From: Acidipropionibacterium acidipropionici
GTDB lineage: Bacteria > Actinomycetota > Actinomycetes > Propionibacteriales > Propionibacteriaceae
Assembly (NCBI RefSeq): GCF_001441165.1
Contig: NZ_CP013126.1
Location: 124,001-188,000, forward strand
Direction: 5' to 3'
DNA: 64,000 nucleotides
A program made the position numbers and the translations under genes. Position 1 is the first letter of the stretch, and each line of letters opens with the position of its first letter. The notes under the pieces are model-generated. The model had not been told where the DNA came from and ran no database searches. It worked only from the letters and a program-made list of their open reading frames with translations. This document shows, one piece after another, positions 1-9,575 of this stretch.

Positions 1-114
1 ACGGCCCGCGGCCGAGTCCCGCTCCGGACGTCCGGTGCCCGGCTCCCTGCTCACGCTCTTCTTCTCGGTCGTGCCAATCTTCTCGGTCGTGCCATGGTCG
101 GCGGCGTCTGCCAT
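1..114 (-). CDS. N-terminal fragment of an unidentified protein, cut by the window edge
   Basis: Thirty-eight codons are open on the minus strand from an ATG at 114 to the first base of the window. A good Shine-Dalgarno sequence (GGAGG, 120-124) lies five bases before the ATG. The N-terminus is hydrophilic, rich in Glu, Lys, Arg and Thr, and contains the pentapeptide GTTEK twice, from a duplicated stretch of DNA. No domain can be recognised. It diverges from metB, so 115-288 should hold both promoters. It could be the cytoplasmic head of a membrane protein or a disordered N-terminus; I cannot tell. The open frame and ribosome-binding site make a real gene likely. Confidence 0.5.
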   Translation of the reverse strand, partial: MADAADHGTTEKIGTTEKKSVSREPGTGRPERDSAAGR

Positions 115-288
115 CAGAACCTCCATCGAGTCGAGCGGGCGGGCCCCGCACCAGCCATCATGCGCCGGCCGGCGAGGCCTCGGACCGCGCCCCCAGTTTT
201 TCACGTACTGGCGACGCCGGGGTCCGGCCTGCATCGATCGCTAGAGTTCGCACCAACGCAGGCATCACCCGGCGGACAAGGAGAAACC

Positions 289-1527
289 ATGAGCGCAGCC
301 GACAGCCAGTCCCCCGTTGCGGGCCACGACCACCGGGATTCCCGGGAAGGGCTGTCCGCGCGAATGCGCGGCCTCACCGCCGGGATGAACGTCGACACCC
401 AGCACAACGCCGTCGTCCCACCCATCTATGTGAGCACCAACTACGGCTTCGACGGCCTGGAAGGGCGCCCCCCGATCGACTACTCCCGTGGCGGCAATCC
501 CACCCGCAACCAGCTCGGCGAGGCGCTGGCCACCCTTGAGGGCGGGGCCGGTGGCACCATCACCTCCAGCGGCATGTCGGCGATCACCCTGCTCGTCGAG
601 GCCCTGGTGCCGATCGGCGGCCACGTCATCGCCCCGCACGACTGCTACGGCGGCACCTGGCGGCTCCTCGACACCTGGGCCGGCACCGGGCGTCTCACCG
701 TCGACTGGGTCGACGAGACGGATCTGTCCGCCCTGGGCGCAGCCCTCACCACCTTCGAGGACGGGCCGGTGCACACCGATCTCGTGTGGATCGAGACGCC
801 GTCCAACCCGCTGCTGCGGATCACCGACATCGCGACGGTCTCCCGGCTCGCCCACGCCCAGGGCGCCGCCGTCGTGGCCGACAACACCTTCTGCTCCCCG
901 CTTCTGCAGCGACCTCTGGAGTTCGGCGCCGATTTCGTCACCGCCTCCGACACGAAGTTCATCAACGGGCACTCCGACATCATCGGCGGATCGGTGGTCT
1001 CGGCCACCGCCGAGGGGGCCGAGAAGATCAAATACCTGGCCAACGTCATCGGCGTCACCGCCTCCCCCTTCGACTCCTGGCTCACCCTGCGCGGTCTGCG
1101 CACCCTGGACGCCAGGCTGCGGGTCCACGCCGAGAACACCGGGCGGATCGTCGAGATGCTCACCGGCCATCCGGCGGTCACCGCGGTGCACTGGCCGGGG
1201 CTGCCCGACCACTCGGGCCACCGGCTCGCCCAGAAGCAGCAGGACGGACCGGGATCCCTGCTCAGCTTCGAGCTCGACGGCGGGATCGACGCCGTGCGCC
1301 GCTTCCTGGACGGGCTGCGGGGATTCACCCTGGCCGAGTCCCTGGGCGGGGTGGAGTCGCTGGTCTGCCACCCCTTCACGATGACCCACGCCGCGATGAG
1401 CGAACGCGCCAAGGCCGACGCCGGCGTCACCGAGTCGATGATCCGGATGAGCGTCGGCATCGAACCGGCCGAGGATCTGCTGGCCTGCCTCCACGAGGCG
1501 CTGGAACGGGCTGGTGGTATCAGCTAA
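289..1527 (+). CDS. metB: Cystathionine gamma-synthase (Cys/Met metabolism PLP enzyme)
   Basis: A 412-residue enzyme of the trans-sulfuration PLP family. It probably condenses an O-acylhomoserine with cysteine to make cystathionine in methionine synthesis. The PLP lysine is K223 in SDTKFINGHSD, the family signature, and the C-terminal domain ends in the usual SVGIEPAEDL segment. The frame is open upstream, but ATG 289 is chosen because AAGGAG (278-283) precedes it and the family homology begins shortly after. It stands alone, divergent from the fragment at 1-114. Cystathionine gamma-lyase and O-acetylhomoserine sulfhydrylase share this fold, so the exact reaction is inferred. The stop codon lies inside a 31-base repeat also found at 17414-17444. 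Confidence 0.88.
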   Translation: MSAADSQSPVAGHDHRDSREGLSARMRGLTAGMNVDTQHNAVVPPIYVSTNYGFDGLEGRPPIDYSRGGNPTRNQLGEALATLEGGAGGTITSSGMSAITLLVEALVPIGGHVIAPHDCYGGTWRLLDTWAGTGRLTVDWVDETDLSALGAALTTFEDGPVHTDLVWIETPSNPLLRITDIATVSRLAHAQGAAVVADNTFCSPLLQRPLEFGADFVTASDTKFINGHSDIIGGSVVSATAEGAEKIKYLANVIGVTASPFDSWLTLRGLRTLDARLRVHAENTGRIVEMLTGHPAVTAVHWPGLPDHSGHRLAQKQQDGPGSLLSFELDGGIDAVRRFLDGLRGFTLAESLGGVESLVCHPFTMTHAAMSERAKADAGVTESMIRMSVGIEPAEDLLACLHEALERAGGIS

Positions 1528-1551
1528 GGGGACGACCCCTTCGAAACCCCG
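1521..1551 (+). repeat. Copy 1 of a 31-base dispersed repeat over a stop codon
   Basis: Thirty-one bases that recur exactly at 17414-17444. In both places the repeat begins with the last Ser codon and the TAA stop of a gene. It contains the small inverted repeat AAGGGG-ACGA-CCCCTT, which could fold as a hairpin just after translation ends. Related cores lie at 17502-17517, 23591-23608, 26347-26366 and 35780-35805. Confidence 0.7.
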
Positions 1552-1657
1552 GGCGGCGACCTGGCCGGTGGTGCGGACAGCACCGCCGGCCACGAGTTCC
1601 GAAACCCCGGGCGGCGACCTGGCCGGTGGTGCGGCCATCACCGCCGGCCACGACCTT
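1542..1657 (+). repeat. Two tandem 58-base units, each with a strong hairpin
   Basis: Two nearly identical 58-base units (1542-1599 and 1600-1657) lie head to tail. Each contains an inverted repeat, TGGCCGGTGGT pairing with ACCGCCGGCCA through one G-T wobble; in unit 1 the arms extend to 13 bases. There is no T-run, as is usual for terminators in high-GC actinobacteria. They sit between metB and the DUF4032 gene and may end metB transcription. Confidence 0.7.
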
Positions 1658-1708
1658 CGGAGTGCAGGTCGATCACCTGCCTCCTCGTGGGGTGGCAGAC
1701 TTGGCCCT

Positions 1709-3109
1709 GTGACGCGATTCCTGTCTGCCAAGCCCGACGCGCGGCTGCTTCCCCTGCCCTGGAGCACGCCGCTGGCCGACTGGCCGACGGATCGGCTCGT
1801 GGCCCTGCCCCGAGGCATCTCCCGCCACGTCGTGCGATTCATCAAGGTGGACGACTCGGTCTACGCCGCCAAGGAGGTCGTCGAGCACCTGGCGATCCAC
1901 GAGTACCGCCTCCTCCACGACCTCAAGCGCCTGGGCACGCCCTCGGTGGAGCCGATCGGCGTGGTCACCGGCCGCACCGATTCCGTCGGCGAACCGCTGG
2001 ACCCGGTGCTCATCACCCGTCACCTCCAGTTCTCCCTGCCGTACCGGTCGCTCTTCCACACCGGGGTGCGCCAGGGCACTGTGATGCGGCTCCTCGACGC
2101 CCTGGTCGTGCTGCTCGTGAGGCTCCACCTGGTCGGTTTCCTATGGGGCGACGTCTCCCTGTCCAACGTGCTGTTCCGCCGCGACGCCGAGGCCTTCGCC
2201 GCCTACCTGGTCGACGCCGAGACCGGGGAGCTGCACGATGCGCTCACCGACGGCCAGCGGGAGCACGACCTGCAGATCGCCCGGACGAATATGTTCGGCG
2301 AGTTCCTCGACCTGGAGGAGGGCGACATGCTCGACTCCTCCCTGGACCCTCTCAACCTGGTGACCACGATCGAGAGCCGCTACCGGGAGCTGTGGAACGA
2401 GCTCACCGGGGTCGAGGAGTACGCCGGATCCGATCTCTCCCAGGTCGAGTCGCGGGTCCGCCGGCTCAACGCGCTGGGCTTCGACGTCGCAGAGCTCGAC
2501 ATCGAGACCTCCCCCGACGGCTCCACCCTGCGCATCCAGCCGAAGGTGGTGGACGCCGGCCACCACCAGCGCCGCCTGATGCGGCTCACCGGGCTGGACG
2601 TCGAGGAGAACCAGGCCCGCCGTCTGCTCAACGACCTCGACACCTTCCGCGCCCGCAAGGGCCTTCAGCACGCCGACGAGGCGGTGGTGGCCCATATGTG
2701 GCTCACCGAGTGCTTCGAGCCGGTGATCGCCCAGATCCCGCCGGAGCTGGCCCGCAAGCGCGAGCTGGCCCAGTTCTTCCACGAGGTGCTGGACTACCGC
2801 TGGTACCAGTCCCAGCGCGAGAACCGTGAGGTCGCCCACGTCGAGGCGGCCAAGGGATATGTGCGCGACGTCCTGGCCAAGCTGCCCGACGAGGCGATGA
2901 GCGCCGAGTCGGTGGTCCCGGTGGAGGGCGAGAGCATCGCCGACCAGGCCGTCCACCAGATGGTCAACCCCTACGATCCGTCGCTGGGATATGTCGAGGA
3001 TCAGGAGGACGAGCCCCCCTACGACCCGTGGGAGGACGCCGCCCCCGCCGACGACGCCCCCCAGGTGCTCGACATGGCGGCGCTGCTGCGCGCCAAGGCG
3101 AAGAAGTAG
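1709..3109 (+). CDS. DUF4032 / kinase-like (InaA-type) protein
   Basis: A 466-residue protein conserved in actinobacteria. The N-terminal half resembles a lipopolysaccharide-kinase or RIO-like fold: a candidate ATP lysine in [14 protein letters not shown], a catalytic-loop-like segment [14 protein letters not shown], and an Asp (VDAETGEL) in the place of a kinase DFG. The C-terminal half fits DUF4032 and ends in an acidic tail. No substrate is known. The GTG at 1709 is chosen because CAGACT (1696-1701) lies seven bases upstream, the leaderless pattern seen across this window, and the protein begins sensibly there (VTRFLSAKP). Longer in-frame extensions would run through the tandem repeats upstream and look spurious. 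Confidence 0.75.
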   Translation: MTRFLSAKPDARLLPLPWSTPLADWPTDRLVALPRGISRHVVRFIKVDDSVYAAKEVVEHLAIHEYRLLHDLKRLGTPSVEPIGVVTGRTDSVGEPLDPVLITRHLQFSLPYRSLFHTGVRQGTVMRLLDALVVLLVRLHLVGFLWGDVSLSNVLFRRDAEAFAAYLVDAETGELHDALTDGQREHDLQIARTNMFGEFLDLEEGDMLDSSLDPLNLVTTIESRYRELWNELTGVEEYAGSDLSQVESRVRRLNALGFDVAELDIETSPDGSTLRIQPKVVDAGHHQRRLMRLTGLDVEENQARRLLNDLDTFRARKGLQHADEAVVAHMWLTECFEPVIAQIPPELARKRELAQFFHEVLDYRWYQSQRENREVAHVEAAKGYVRDVLAKLPDEAMSAESVVPVEGESIADQAVHQMVNPYDPSLGYVEDQEDEPPYDPWEDAAPADDAPQVLDMAALLRAKAKK

Positions 3110-3111
3110 CC

Positions 3112-3175
3112 GAGTTCTGCCAGTGGCGTGCCGCCGGGGGCCCATCCGATCGGTGGCCCCCAGATGGCAGAACTC
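3112..3175. terminator. Bidirectional terminator between convergent genes
   Basis: An 11-base outer stem (GAGTTCTGCCA with TGGCAGAACTC) encloses a second 7-base G/C stem (3136-3142 with 3155-3161). It fills the gap between the stop of the DUF4032 gene (3109) and the stop of the minus-strand gene (3190), so it could serve both. Confidence 0.65.
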
Positions 3176-3189
3176 ATACTCGACGAGGC

Positions 3190-3477
3190 TCAGTCCTCGT
3201 CGTCATCCTCTTCGACGGTCTCCCGGACGACCTTCTTCTTCGGCAGGGAGCTCACCGTGAACCCCTTCCAGGCGGCCGACGAACCCACCTCGGAGGGATT
3301 GACCGGGGAGGACGACGCCGACCGGGCCGGCCCCTGAGCGGGAGCAGCGGGGCTGTCGTCCTCGTCGTCGAAGGGCCTGGCCCCCGGGGCGGTCGGTCGG
3401 ATCGGCTCCCCCATCGCCGCCGCGAGGGCCTGGGCGATCGCGCTGGAGAACGGCTTGTGCTTACGGATCTCGGCCAT
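3190..3477 (-). CDS. Small acidic-tailed hypothetical protein
   Basis: A 95-residue protein of unknown function. The N-terminus ([22 protein letters not shown]) is basic and possibly helical, the middle is Pro/Ala/Ser-rich and probably disordered, and the last residues (EEDDDED) are strongly acidic. No signal peptide or membrane segment is seen. ATG 3477 is chosen because a TACCAT -10 box (minus strand, 3489-3484) ends six bases before it, giving a leaderless message. It is divergent from cysS, with 48 bases between the two start codons. Confidence 0.6.
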   Translation of the reverse strand: MAEIRKHKPFSSAIAQALAAAMGEPIRPTAPGARPFDDEDDSPAAPAQGPARSASSSPVNPSEVGSSAAWKGFTVSSLPKKKVVRETVEEDDDED

Positions 3478-3512
3478 GGGCCAATGGTAAACATCAGCGG
3501 GCACCGCGCCGG

Positions 3513-3518
3513 TAGGCT
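3513..3518 (+). promoter_or_regulatory. -10 box of leaderless cysS
   Basis: TAGGCT fits the actinobacterial TANNNT -10 pattern and ends exactly seven bases before the GTG of cysS, so transcription should start at or next to the start codon. No Shine-Dalgarno sequence fits in the gap. Confidence 0.6.
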
Positions 3519-3525
3519 GTGGCCC

Positions 3526-4968
3526 GTGACCTTCCAGCTGTACAACACCGCGTCGCGCCAGATCGAGACGTTCACTCCGCTCGCACCCGGCAAGGTGACG
3601 ATCTACCACTGCGGCATGACGGTGCAGTCATCGCCTCACCTGGGCCACATCCGCAAGGAGGTCGTCTTCGACGTCCTGCGACGCTGGCTGGAGCACAGCG
3701 GATATGACGTCACCGTCGTCGCCAATGTCACCGACGTCGACGACAAGATCCTCGCCAAGTCGGCCGCACAGGGGGTGCCGTGGTGGGCGCTGGCCTATCA
3801 CTTCGAGACCGAGCTGCACGCCGCCTACCACGCCCTGGGGTGCCGCCCGCCGACCTACGAGCCTCGCGCCACCGGTCACATCCCGGAGATGATCGAGCTC
3901 ATCGCCACCCTCATCGACCGCGGGCACGCCTACCCGGCCTCCGACGGCTCGGGGGACGTCTACTTCGACGTGAAGTCCTGGCCCCGCTACGGCGAGCTGT
4001 CGGGGATGAAGGTCGACGAGATGGCCCCGGCCGAGGACTCCGATCCCCGCGGCAAGCACGATCCGCGGGACTTCGCGCTGTGGAAGGGCCACAAGGACAC
4101 CGAACCCCTCACCGCCTCCTGGAACACCCCGTGGGGGCGCGGCCGGCCGGGCTGGCATCTGGAGTGCTCGGCGATGGCCGGCAAGTATCTGGGTGACGCC
4201 TTCGACATCCACGGCGGCGGCATCGACCTGCGCTTCCCCCACCACGAGAACGAGCTGGCGCAGTCCGCGGCGGCCGGGCGTCCCTTCGCCCACTACTGGA
4301 TGCACAACGCCTGGGTGACGATGGCCGGGGAGAAGATGAGCAAGTCGCTGGGCAACACGGCCAGGGTCACCGAGGTGACCCGCGACCACGACCCGCGCGC
4401 CGTGCGCTACTTCCTGCTGGCCCCGCACTACCGCTCGACCATCGAGTTCTCCCCCGCCGACGAACAGACCCTCGGCTCCCTGGACGAGGCGGAGAAGGCC
4501 GTCGAGCGGATCGACGGATTCCTGCGCCGCGCCGTCGAGCTGGTGGGCGCCATCGACGACGTCGACCCCGCGCCGACCGCCGAGGAGCAGGCCTTCGCGA
4601 CGGCGATGGACGACGACCTCGGCACCCCGATCGCCGTCGCGGCACTCTTCGACGCCATCGGCGCCGGCAACCGGGCCATCGCCTCGGGATCGGTCGAGGA
4701 CACCGCCCGGCAGTTGGCCGCGGTGCGCCGAATGCTCGACGTCCTCGGCCTGGATCCCGACGGCCCCGAGTGGGCGGACACCCCGGGATCGGCCGAGGAC
4801 AAGCTGGAGCCGGTGGTCGACGGCCTGGTCCAGGCCATGCTGGCCCAGCGTCAGGAGGCCCGCGCCCGCAAGGACTGGGCAACCGCCGATGCCATCCGTG
4901 ACACACTGTCGGGTCTCGGCCTGACCATCGAGGACACCCCCGCCGGGGCCCGCTGGTCACTGAGCTGA
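3526..4968 (+). CDS. cysS: Cysteinyl-tRNA synthetase
   Basis: A 480-residue class I aminoacyl-tRNA synthetase that charges tRNA-Cys. Visible signatures are the zinc-ligand region beginning at C29 (YHCGMTVQ), the HIGH-type motif HLGH at 38-41, and EKMSKSLGN near residue 270. The C-terminal part has the helical DALR-type region of CysS. MshC of mycothiol synthesis is related but shorter and lacks this domain, so CysS is preferred. GTG 3526 gives the family N-terminus ([16 protein letters not shown]) and has a -10 box seven bases upstream. rlmB follows 40 bases downstream in the same direction. Confidence 0.95.
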   Translation: MTFQLYNTASRQIETFTPLAPGKVTIYHCGMTVQSSPHLGHIRKEVVFDVLRRWLEHSGYDVTVVANVTDVDDKILAKSAAQGVPWWALAYHFETELHAAYHALGCRPPTYEPRATGHIPEMIELIATLIDRGHAYPASDGSGDVYFDVKSWPRYGELSGMKVDEMAPAEDSDPRGKHDPRDFALWKGHKDTEPLTASWNTPWGRGRPGWHLECSAMAGKYLGDAFDIHGGGIDLRFPHHENELAQSAAAGRPFAHYWMHNAWVTMAGEKMSKSLGNTARVTEVTRDHDPRAVRYFLLAPHYRSTIEFSPADEQTLGSLDEAEKAVERIDGFLRRAVELVGAIDDVDPAPTAEEQAFATAMDDDLGTPIAVAALFDAIGAGNRAIASGSVEDTARQLAAVRRMLDVLGLDPDGPEWADTPGSAEDKLEPVVDGLVQAMLAQRQEARARKDWATADAIRDTLSGLGLTIEDTPAGARWSLS

Positions 4969-5008
4969 TCCCCGCACCCAGAACCATCCCAGCTCCACAG
5001 GAGGCACC

Positions 5009-5989
5009 ATGCCCGGAAACTCACAGCGTCGAGGCGCCGGCGCCAACCGGTCCGGCAAGAATGCCGGCAAGGGCACCACAGCCGGCTCCGGCGGCCGCGT
5101 GCGGCGCGGCCTGAGGGGTCGCGGGCCGACTCCCAAGGCCGAGGACCGGCCCTACCACAAGGCTTACAAGGACAAGCAGCAGCGCGACGCCCGCCAGCCG
5201 AAGCAGGGCTCCGGGCCTCGCACCCCCAAGGGGGTCGGTCCCGAGTGGGTGATCGGGCGCAACGCCGTCCTGGAGGCCCTCCACGCCGGCCTGCCGGTGC
5301 GCGCCTCCTACGTCGCCGAGGGCGCCGAGCACGACTCGCGGCTGCGTGAGATCCTGTCCTTCACCGCCGACCACTCGATGCCGATGCTCCAGGTGAGCCG
5401 CGGCGAGCTGGACCGGCTCACCGGAGGCACGAACCACCAGGGCGTGGCGATCCGGATGCCGGAGTACGAGTACGCCGAGGTCGACGACCTCATCGCCGCC
5501 GGCGTCGAGTCCCCCGCCGGAGGGCTGGTCGTCGCCCTGGACAAGGTGACCGACCCGCGCAACCTGGGAGCGATCATCCGCTCGGCCGCCGCATTCGGCG
5601 CCCAGGGGGTGCTCATCCCCTCGCGCCGCTCGGCCTCGATGACCGCCGCGGCCTGGAAGACCTCGGCCGGAGCCGCCGCCCGGATCCCGGTGGCGATGGC
5701 CTCCAACCTCAACCAGTCCCTCGGCAAGCTCAAGAAGGCCGGCTACACGGTGGTCGGGCTGGCCGGGGAGGCGGACGCCGACATCAGCGCAGCGCCCGGG
5801 CTCGACGGCCCGCTGGTGCTGGTCATCGGTTCGGAGGGCGAGGGGCTGGCCAGGCTCACCCGCGAGACCTGCGACGTGCTGGCCTCGATCCCGATCACCA
5901 GCCAGGTCGAGTCTCTCAACGCCTCCGTGGCCGCATCCATCGCCCTCTACGAGGTCTCGCGGGTGCGCGGGTCGGGCTCCGTTGAGTGA
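5009..5989 (+). CDS. rlmB: 23S rRNA (guanosine-2'-O-)-methyltransferase, RlmB-type SpoU enzyme
   Basis: A 326-residue SpoU/TrmH-family 2'-O-methyltransferase. The first 70 or so residues are a basic, Gly/Lys/Arg-rich extension common in actinobacterial RlmB. A substrate-binding domain follows, then the knotted SPOUT domain with motif 1 (DPRNLGAIIRSAAAFG), motif 2 (VIGSEGEGLARL) and motif 3 (SLNASVAASIALYEV). It probably modifies G2251 of 23S rRNA. ATG 5009 follows CAGGAGG at 4998-5004. Its stop overlaps the start of the next methyltransferase, so the two are probably translated together. Confidence 0.9.
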   Translation: MPGNSQRRGAGANRSGKNAGKGTTAGSGGRVRRGLRGRGPTPKAEDRPYHKAYKDKQQRDARQPKQGSGPRTPKGVGPEWVIGRNAVLEALHAGLPVRASYVAEGAEHDSRLREILSFTADHSMPMLQVSRGELDRLTGGTNHQGVAIRMPEYEYAEVDDLIAAGVESPAGGLVVALDKVTDPRNLGAIIRSAAAFGAQGVLIPSRRSASMTAAAWKTSAGAAARIPVAMASNLNQSLGKLKKAGYTVVGLAGEADADISAAPGLDGPLVLVIGSEGEGLARLTRETCDVLASIPITSQVESLNASVAASIALYEVSRVRGSGSVE

Positions 5990-6758
5990 CGGGGGCATCT
6001 CCCCCGGCGATCGTCTGGCCCGCGCCCATTCCTTCGGTGAGGCGGCCGCCGACTACCAGCGCTACCGCCCCGACTACCCGATCGAGGCCGTCACATATCT
6101 GGTGGCCGGCACCCCGGCCGGCGGGCGGGTGCTGGATCTGGGGGCCGGCACCGGCAAACTCACTGACCGCCTGGTGGCCCTCGGCTTCGAGGTGGTGGCC
6201 GTCGACCCGTCGGCGCAGATGCTCGCCGAGCTCTCGCGTCGCCGCCCCGACGTCGATTGCCGGGTCGGCACCGGGGAGTCTCTGCCGCTGCCCGATTCCT
6301 GCGTCGACGGCGTGGTGTGCGGTCAGGCCTGGCACTGGATGGACGCCGGGGCCGTCGGCCGCGAACTGGCCCGGGTGATGCGCCCGAACGGGTCGCTGGG
6401 GCTGGCCTGGAACACCGACCACACCGATACCGGATGGCTGGCCCGCATCGAGGCGATCCGCAATGTGCCGCGGGGCGCGGAGCTCAACCGCGGCCCCGAC
6501 CGCACACCGGTCAGCCCGGGCCAGGGCTGGTCTCCGTTCACCCGCCACGACGTCGACTGGACGCGCACGATGACCAAGGAGGACTTCCTGGCACTGTGGC
6601 GGACCCACTCCCAGTGGCTCACTGCCACCGAGGAGCAGCGGATCAGGTGGATGTCCGGATGGCGGGACGTCCTGGCCACCGATCCCCAGGTGGCAACCTT
6701 GGACACGGTCTCGATCCCGATGACCACCGAGTGCTGGGTGACGCGACCGGGAGGTTGA
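5982..6758 (+). CDS. Class I SAM-dependent methyltransferase
   Basis: A 258-residue protein of the Methyltransf_11 / UbiE-like group. Motif I is VLDLGAGTGKLT, the acidic residue of motif II is in VVAVDPSAQ, and the GQAWHWMD segment is typical of a family of uncharacterised methyltransferases. The substrate is unknown. The TTG start at 5982 overlaps the end of rlmB by eight bases, implying coupled translation. The stop lies just before the start of an MFS carrier, so rlmB, this gene and the carrier may form one operon. Confidence 0.78.
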   Translation: MSDGGISPGDRLARAHSFGEAAADYQRYRPDYPIEAVTYLVAGTPAGGRVLDLGAGTGKLTDRLVALGFEVVAVDPSAQMLAELSRRRPDVDCRVGTGESLPLPDSCVDGVVCGQAWHWMDAGAVGRELARVMRPNGSLGLAWNTDHTDTGWLARIEAIRNVPRGAELNRGPDRTPVSPGQGWSPFTRHDVDWTRTMTKEDFLALWRTHSQWLTATEEQRIRWMSGWRDVLATDPQVATLDTVSIPMTTECWVTRPGG

Positions 6759-6760
6759 GG

Positions 6761-7969
6761 GTGGGTGAGCAGAAGCAGGCCGGTAGGGGCCTCAGCCGGG
6801 GCCTGCTGCTCCTCATGGCCACCGCCACCGGCCTGGCCGTGGGAGGCAACTACCTCAACCAGCCCCTGATCGACGAGATCGCACGGCACTTCTCCGTGTC
6901 GGTCTCGACAGCCGCCACCAGCGTCACCGTCACACAGTTCGCCTACGCCCTGGGCCTGGTGCTCTTCGTGCCGCTGGGAGACATGATCAACCGGCGCAAG
7001 CTGGCCGTCACCCTCTTCCTGGTCTCGGCGGCCGGGCTGCTCACCGCGGCCGTCTCCGGATCCTTCGCGGTGATGATGATCGGCACCGCGATCGCCTCGC
7101 TGTTCTCGGTGGCCGCCCAGGTGCTGGTGCCCTTCGCCTCCGAGCTGGCCGCCCCGGGCCGTGGCGGGGCGGCGGTGGGCACCATGATGACCGGCCTGCT
7201 CACCGGCATCCTCGTGGCCCGGGCCGTCTCTGGGATGCTCAGCCTGGTGGGCGGATGGAAGACCGCCTACTGGGTGCTCGGCGTCCTGCTCCTCGTCATG
7301 GCCGCAACCCTGTGGAAGATGCTGCCCGACGTCCCCGTCGCCGAGTCCTTCAGCCTCACCCGGGTGCCGGCGTCCATGGGCCGGGCCTGGATGAGGTACC
7401 CGAAGGTGCGGTCCCGCGCGGTCATCTCCGCCCTGCTCTTCGCCTCCGTCTCGGCCTGCTTCGCCACCATGACGCCGCTGCTGGCCGGCCCGCCGCACCG
7501 TCTGGGCCCCGGCGTCATCGGGATCCTGGGCCTGCTCGGCCTGGTGGGGGCCTTCGCCGCCGGGCCGGTGGGCCGGATGGCCGATCGCGGCCTCGGCAAC
7601 CGGACTGTCGTCCTGGGGCTGGTGATCCTGGCCGCCGGATGGGCGTCGATGTGGTTCGCGACCGGCTCGGTGGTGATGTTCGGGATCGGTTTCATCCTCA
7701 CCGATCTGGGCCTGCAGAGCGCCCACGTCACCAACATGAACGTCGTCTACGCCCAGGAGCCGGCGCTGCGCTCACGGCTCAACTCGCTCTACATGACGAT
7801 GTACTTCATCGGCGGATCAGTCGGCTCGGCGGTGGCCGTGGGCCTGTGGAGCCGGTTCGCCTGGCACGGCGTGGTGATCGCGGCCCTGGCCTTCGTGACG
7901 GCGGCCGGCGTCGTCTTCGCCCTGGAGCGGCTGTCCGACCGGCGCCCTCGGATCGCGTCTCAGGGGTGA
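6761..7969 (+). CDS. MFS transporter (drug/metabolite exporter type)
   Basis: A 402-residue carrier with about 12 hydrophobic segments and the MFS motif A-like loop PLGDMINRRKL after the second segment, repeated in weaker form as GRMADRGLGNR in the second half. This arrangement is typical of DHA1-type exporters similar to the YnfM/AraJ group. The substrate cannot be read from sequence. GTG 6761 is chosen with GGGAGG (6749-6754) upstream; an in-frame TTG at 6755 is possible. It begins two bases after the stop of the methyltransferase gene. Confidence 0.82.
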   Translation: MGEQKQAGRGLSRGLLLLMATATGLAVGGNYLNQPLIDEIARHFSVSVSTAATSVTVTQFAYALGLVLFVPLGDMINRRKLAVTLFLVSAAGLLTAAVSGSFAVMMIGTAIASLFSVAAQVLVPFASELAAPGRGGAAVGTMMTGLLTGILVARAVSGMLSLVGGWKTAYWVLGVLLLVMAATLWKMLPDVPVAESFSLTRVPASMGRAWMRYPKVRSRAVISALLFASVSACFATMTPLLAGPPHRLGPGVIGILGLLGLVGAFAAGPVGRMADRGLGNRTVVLGLVILAAGWASMWFATGSVVMFGIGFILTDLGLQSAHVTNMNVVYAQEPALRSRLNSLYMTMYFIGGSVGSAVAVGLWSRFAWHGVVIAALAFVTAAGVVFALERLSDRRPRIASQG

Positions 7970-8023
7970 CGCCGGCAGACGGCCGGGTACTAGGGTGAAA
8001 CCGCCCGACAACAGGAGGAATCC

Positions 8024-9490
8024 GTGCCCGAGTCCACTTACCCGGAACCCACGAGCATCAACGCGCAGGCCGCCCCGGCCTACCAGACTCTGCTGGACAT
8101 CATCGGTTCGGTCGAGCCGAGGATCGCAGACGCCACCAGGGCCGAGCTGCACGACCAGCGTCACTCCCTCAAGCTCATCGCCTCGGAGAACTACGCCTCC
8201 CTGCCGGTGCTGGCCACCATGGGCACCTGGTTCTCCGACAAGTACGCCGAGGGCACCATCGGCCACCGCTTCTACGCCGGCTGCCAGAACGTCGACACCG
8301 TCGAGTCGGTGGCCGCCGAGCACGCCCGCGAGCTGTTCGGCGCCGAGCACGCCTATGTGCAGCCCCATTCGGGCATCGACGCCAACCTCACGGCCTACTG
8401 GGCGATCCTGGCCCACCATGTGGAGACCCCGGCCCTGGCCGAGTTCGGGTCGAAGAACGTCAACGACCTGTCGGCCGAGGACTGGGAGACGCTGCGTCAC
8501 CGGTTCAATGACCAGCGCGCCATCGGCATGAGCCTGGACGCCGGCGGCCACCTCACCCACGGCTTCCGCCCCAACATCTCGGGCAAGATGTTCAACCAGC
8601 GCTCCTACGGCACCGATCCGCAGACCGGGCTGCTGGACTACGACAAGGTGCGCGAGCTGGCGCGCGAGTTCAAGCCGCTGGTCATCGTGGCCGGCTACTC
8701 GGCCTACCCACGCCGGGTCAACTTCGCCAAGATGCGCGAGATCGCCGATGAGATCGGCGCCGTGCTCATGGTCGACATGGCCCACTTCGCAGGCCTGGTC
8801 GCCGGCAAGGTGTTCACCGGCGACGAGGACCCGGTTCCGAACGCCCAGGTGGTCACCACGACCACCCACAAGTCGCTGCGCGGGCCGCGCGGCGGCATGA
8901 TCCTGGTGGACAAGGAGTACGCCGACGACGTCGACCGCGGCTGCCCGATGGTGCTGGGTGGCCCGCTCGGCCACGTCATGGCCGCCAAGGCCGTCGCACT
9001 GGCCGAGGCCCGCACCCAGGCCTTCCGCGACTACGCGCAGAAGGTCGCCGACAACTCCAGGGCCCTGGCCGAGGGCCTCATGAAGCGCGGCGTCAAGCTC
9101 GTCACCGACGGCACCGACAACCACATCAACCTGCTCGACGTCACCACCAGCTTCGGGCTGACCGGCCGGCAGGCCGAGTCGGCGCTGCTGGACTCGGGCA
9201 TCGTCACCAACCGCAACTCGATTCCCGCGGACCCGAACGGCGCCTGGTACACCTCCGGGGTGCGGATCGGCACCCCGGCGCTCACCTCGCGCGGGTTCGG
9301 CGCCGACGAGTTCGACCGGGTCGCCGCGCTGATCGTCGAGGCCCTCAAGGCCACCACCCCGAAGACCGCCTCGACCGGCAAGCCCGGCAAGGCGAAGTAC
9401 GAGATGGCCGACGGCGTCGCCGACCGGGTCCATGCCGAGGCCGACGAGCTGGTCGGCAGCTTCCCGCTCTACCCCGGTCTGGAGCTCTGA
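8024..9490 (+). CDS. glyA: Serine hydroxymethyltransferase, long form
   Basis: A 488-residue PLP enzyme that interconverts serine and glycine with tetrahydrofolate as one-carbon carrier. The PLP lysine is K283 in [13 protein letters not shown]. It is about 60 residues longer than the common bacterial form (about 420-430). Most of the excess is an insertion around residues 130-190, after the [16 protein letters not shown] segment. The GTG start has a strong AGGAGG (8013-8018). It stands alone between the MFS gene and a membrane-protein gene. Confidence 0.93.
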   Translation: MPESTYPEPTSINAQAAPAYQTLLDIIGSVEPRIADATRAELHDQRHSLKLIASENYASLPVLATMGTWFSDKYAEGTIGHRFYAGCQNVDTVESVAAEHARELFGAEHAYVQPHSGIDANLTAYWAILAHHVETPALAEFGSKNVNDLSAEDWETLRHRFNDQRAIGMSLDAGGHLTHGFRPNISGKMFNQRSYGTDPQTGLLDYDKVRELAREFKPLVIVAGYSAYPRRVNFAKMREIADEIGAVLMVDMAHFAGLVAGKVFTGDEDPVPNAQVVTTTTHKSLRGPRGGMILVDKEYADDVDRGCPMVLGGPLGHVMAAKAVALAEARTQAFRDYAQKVADNSRALAEGLMKRGVKLVTDGTDNHINLLDVTTSFGLTGRQAESALLDSGIVTNRNSIPADPNGAWYTSGVRIGTPALTSRGFGADEFDRVAALIVEALKATTPKTASTGKPGKAKYEMADGVADRVHAEADELVGSFPLYPGLEL

Positions 9491-9575
9491 CACCGGAGCG
9501 GGGGGTGGGGCCCGCCCGTAGCTGGACGGCCGGACCCCGGCGAGGCCGGACGACCATGTCCGTATCATTCCTGGG

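Noticed and set aside
35-244. A 69-codon plus-strand frame before metB
   Set aside because: No ribosome-binding site, Arg/Ser/Pro-rich translation without a domain, and it overlaps the better-supported minus-strand gene start at 114.
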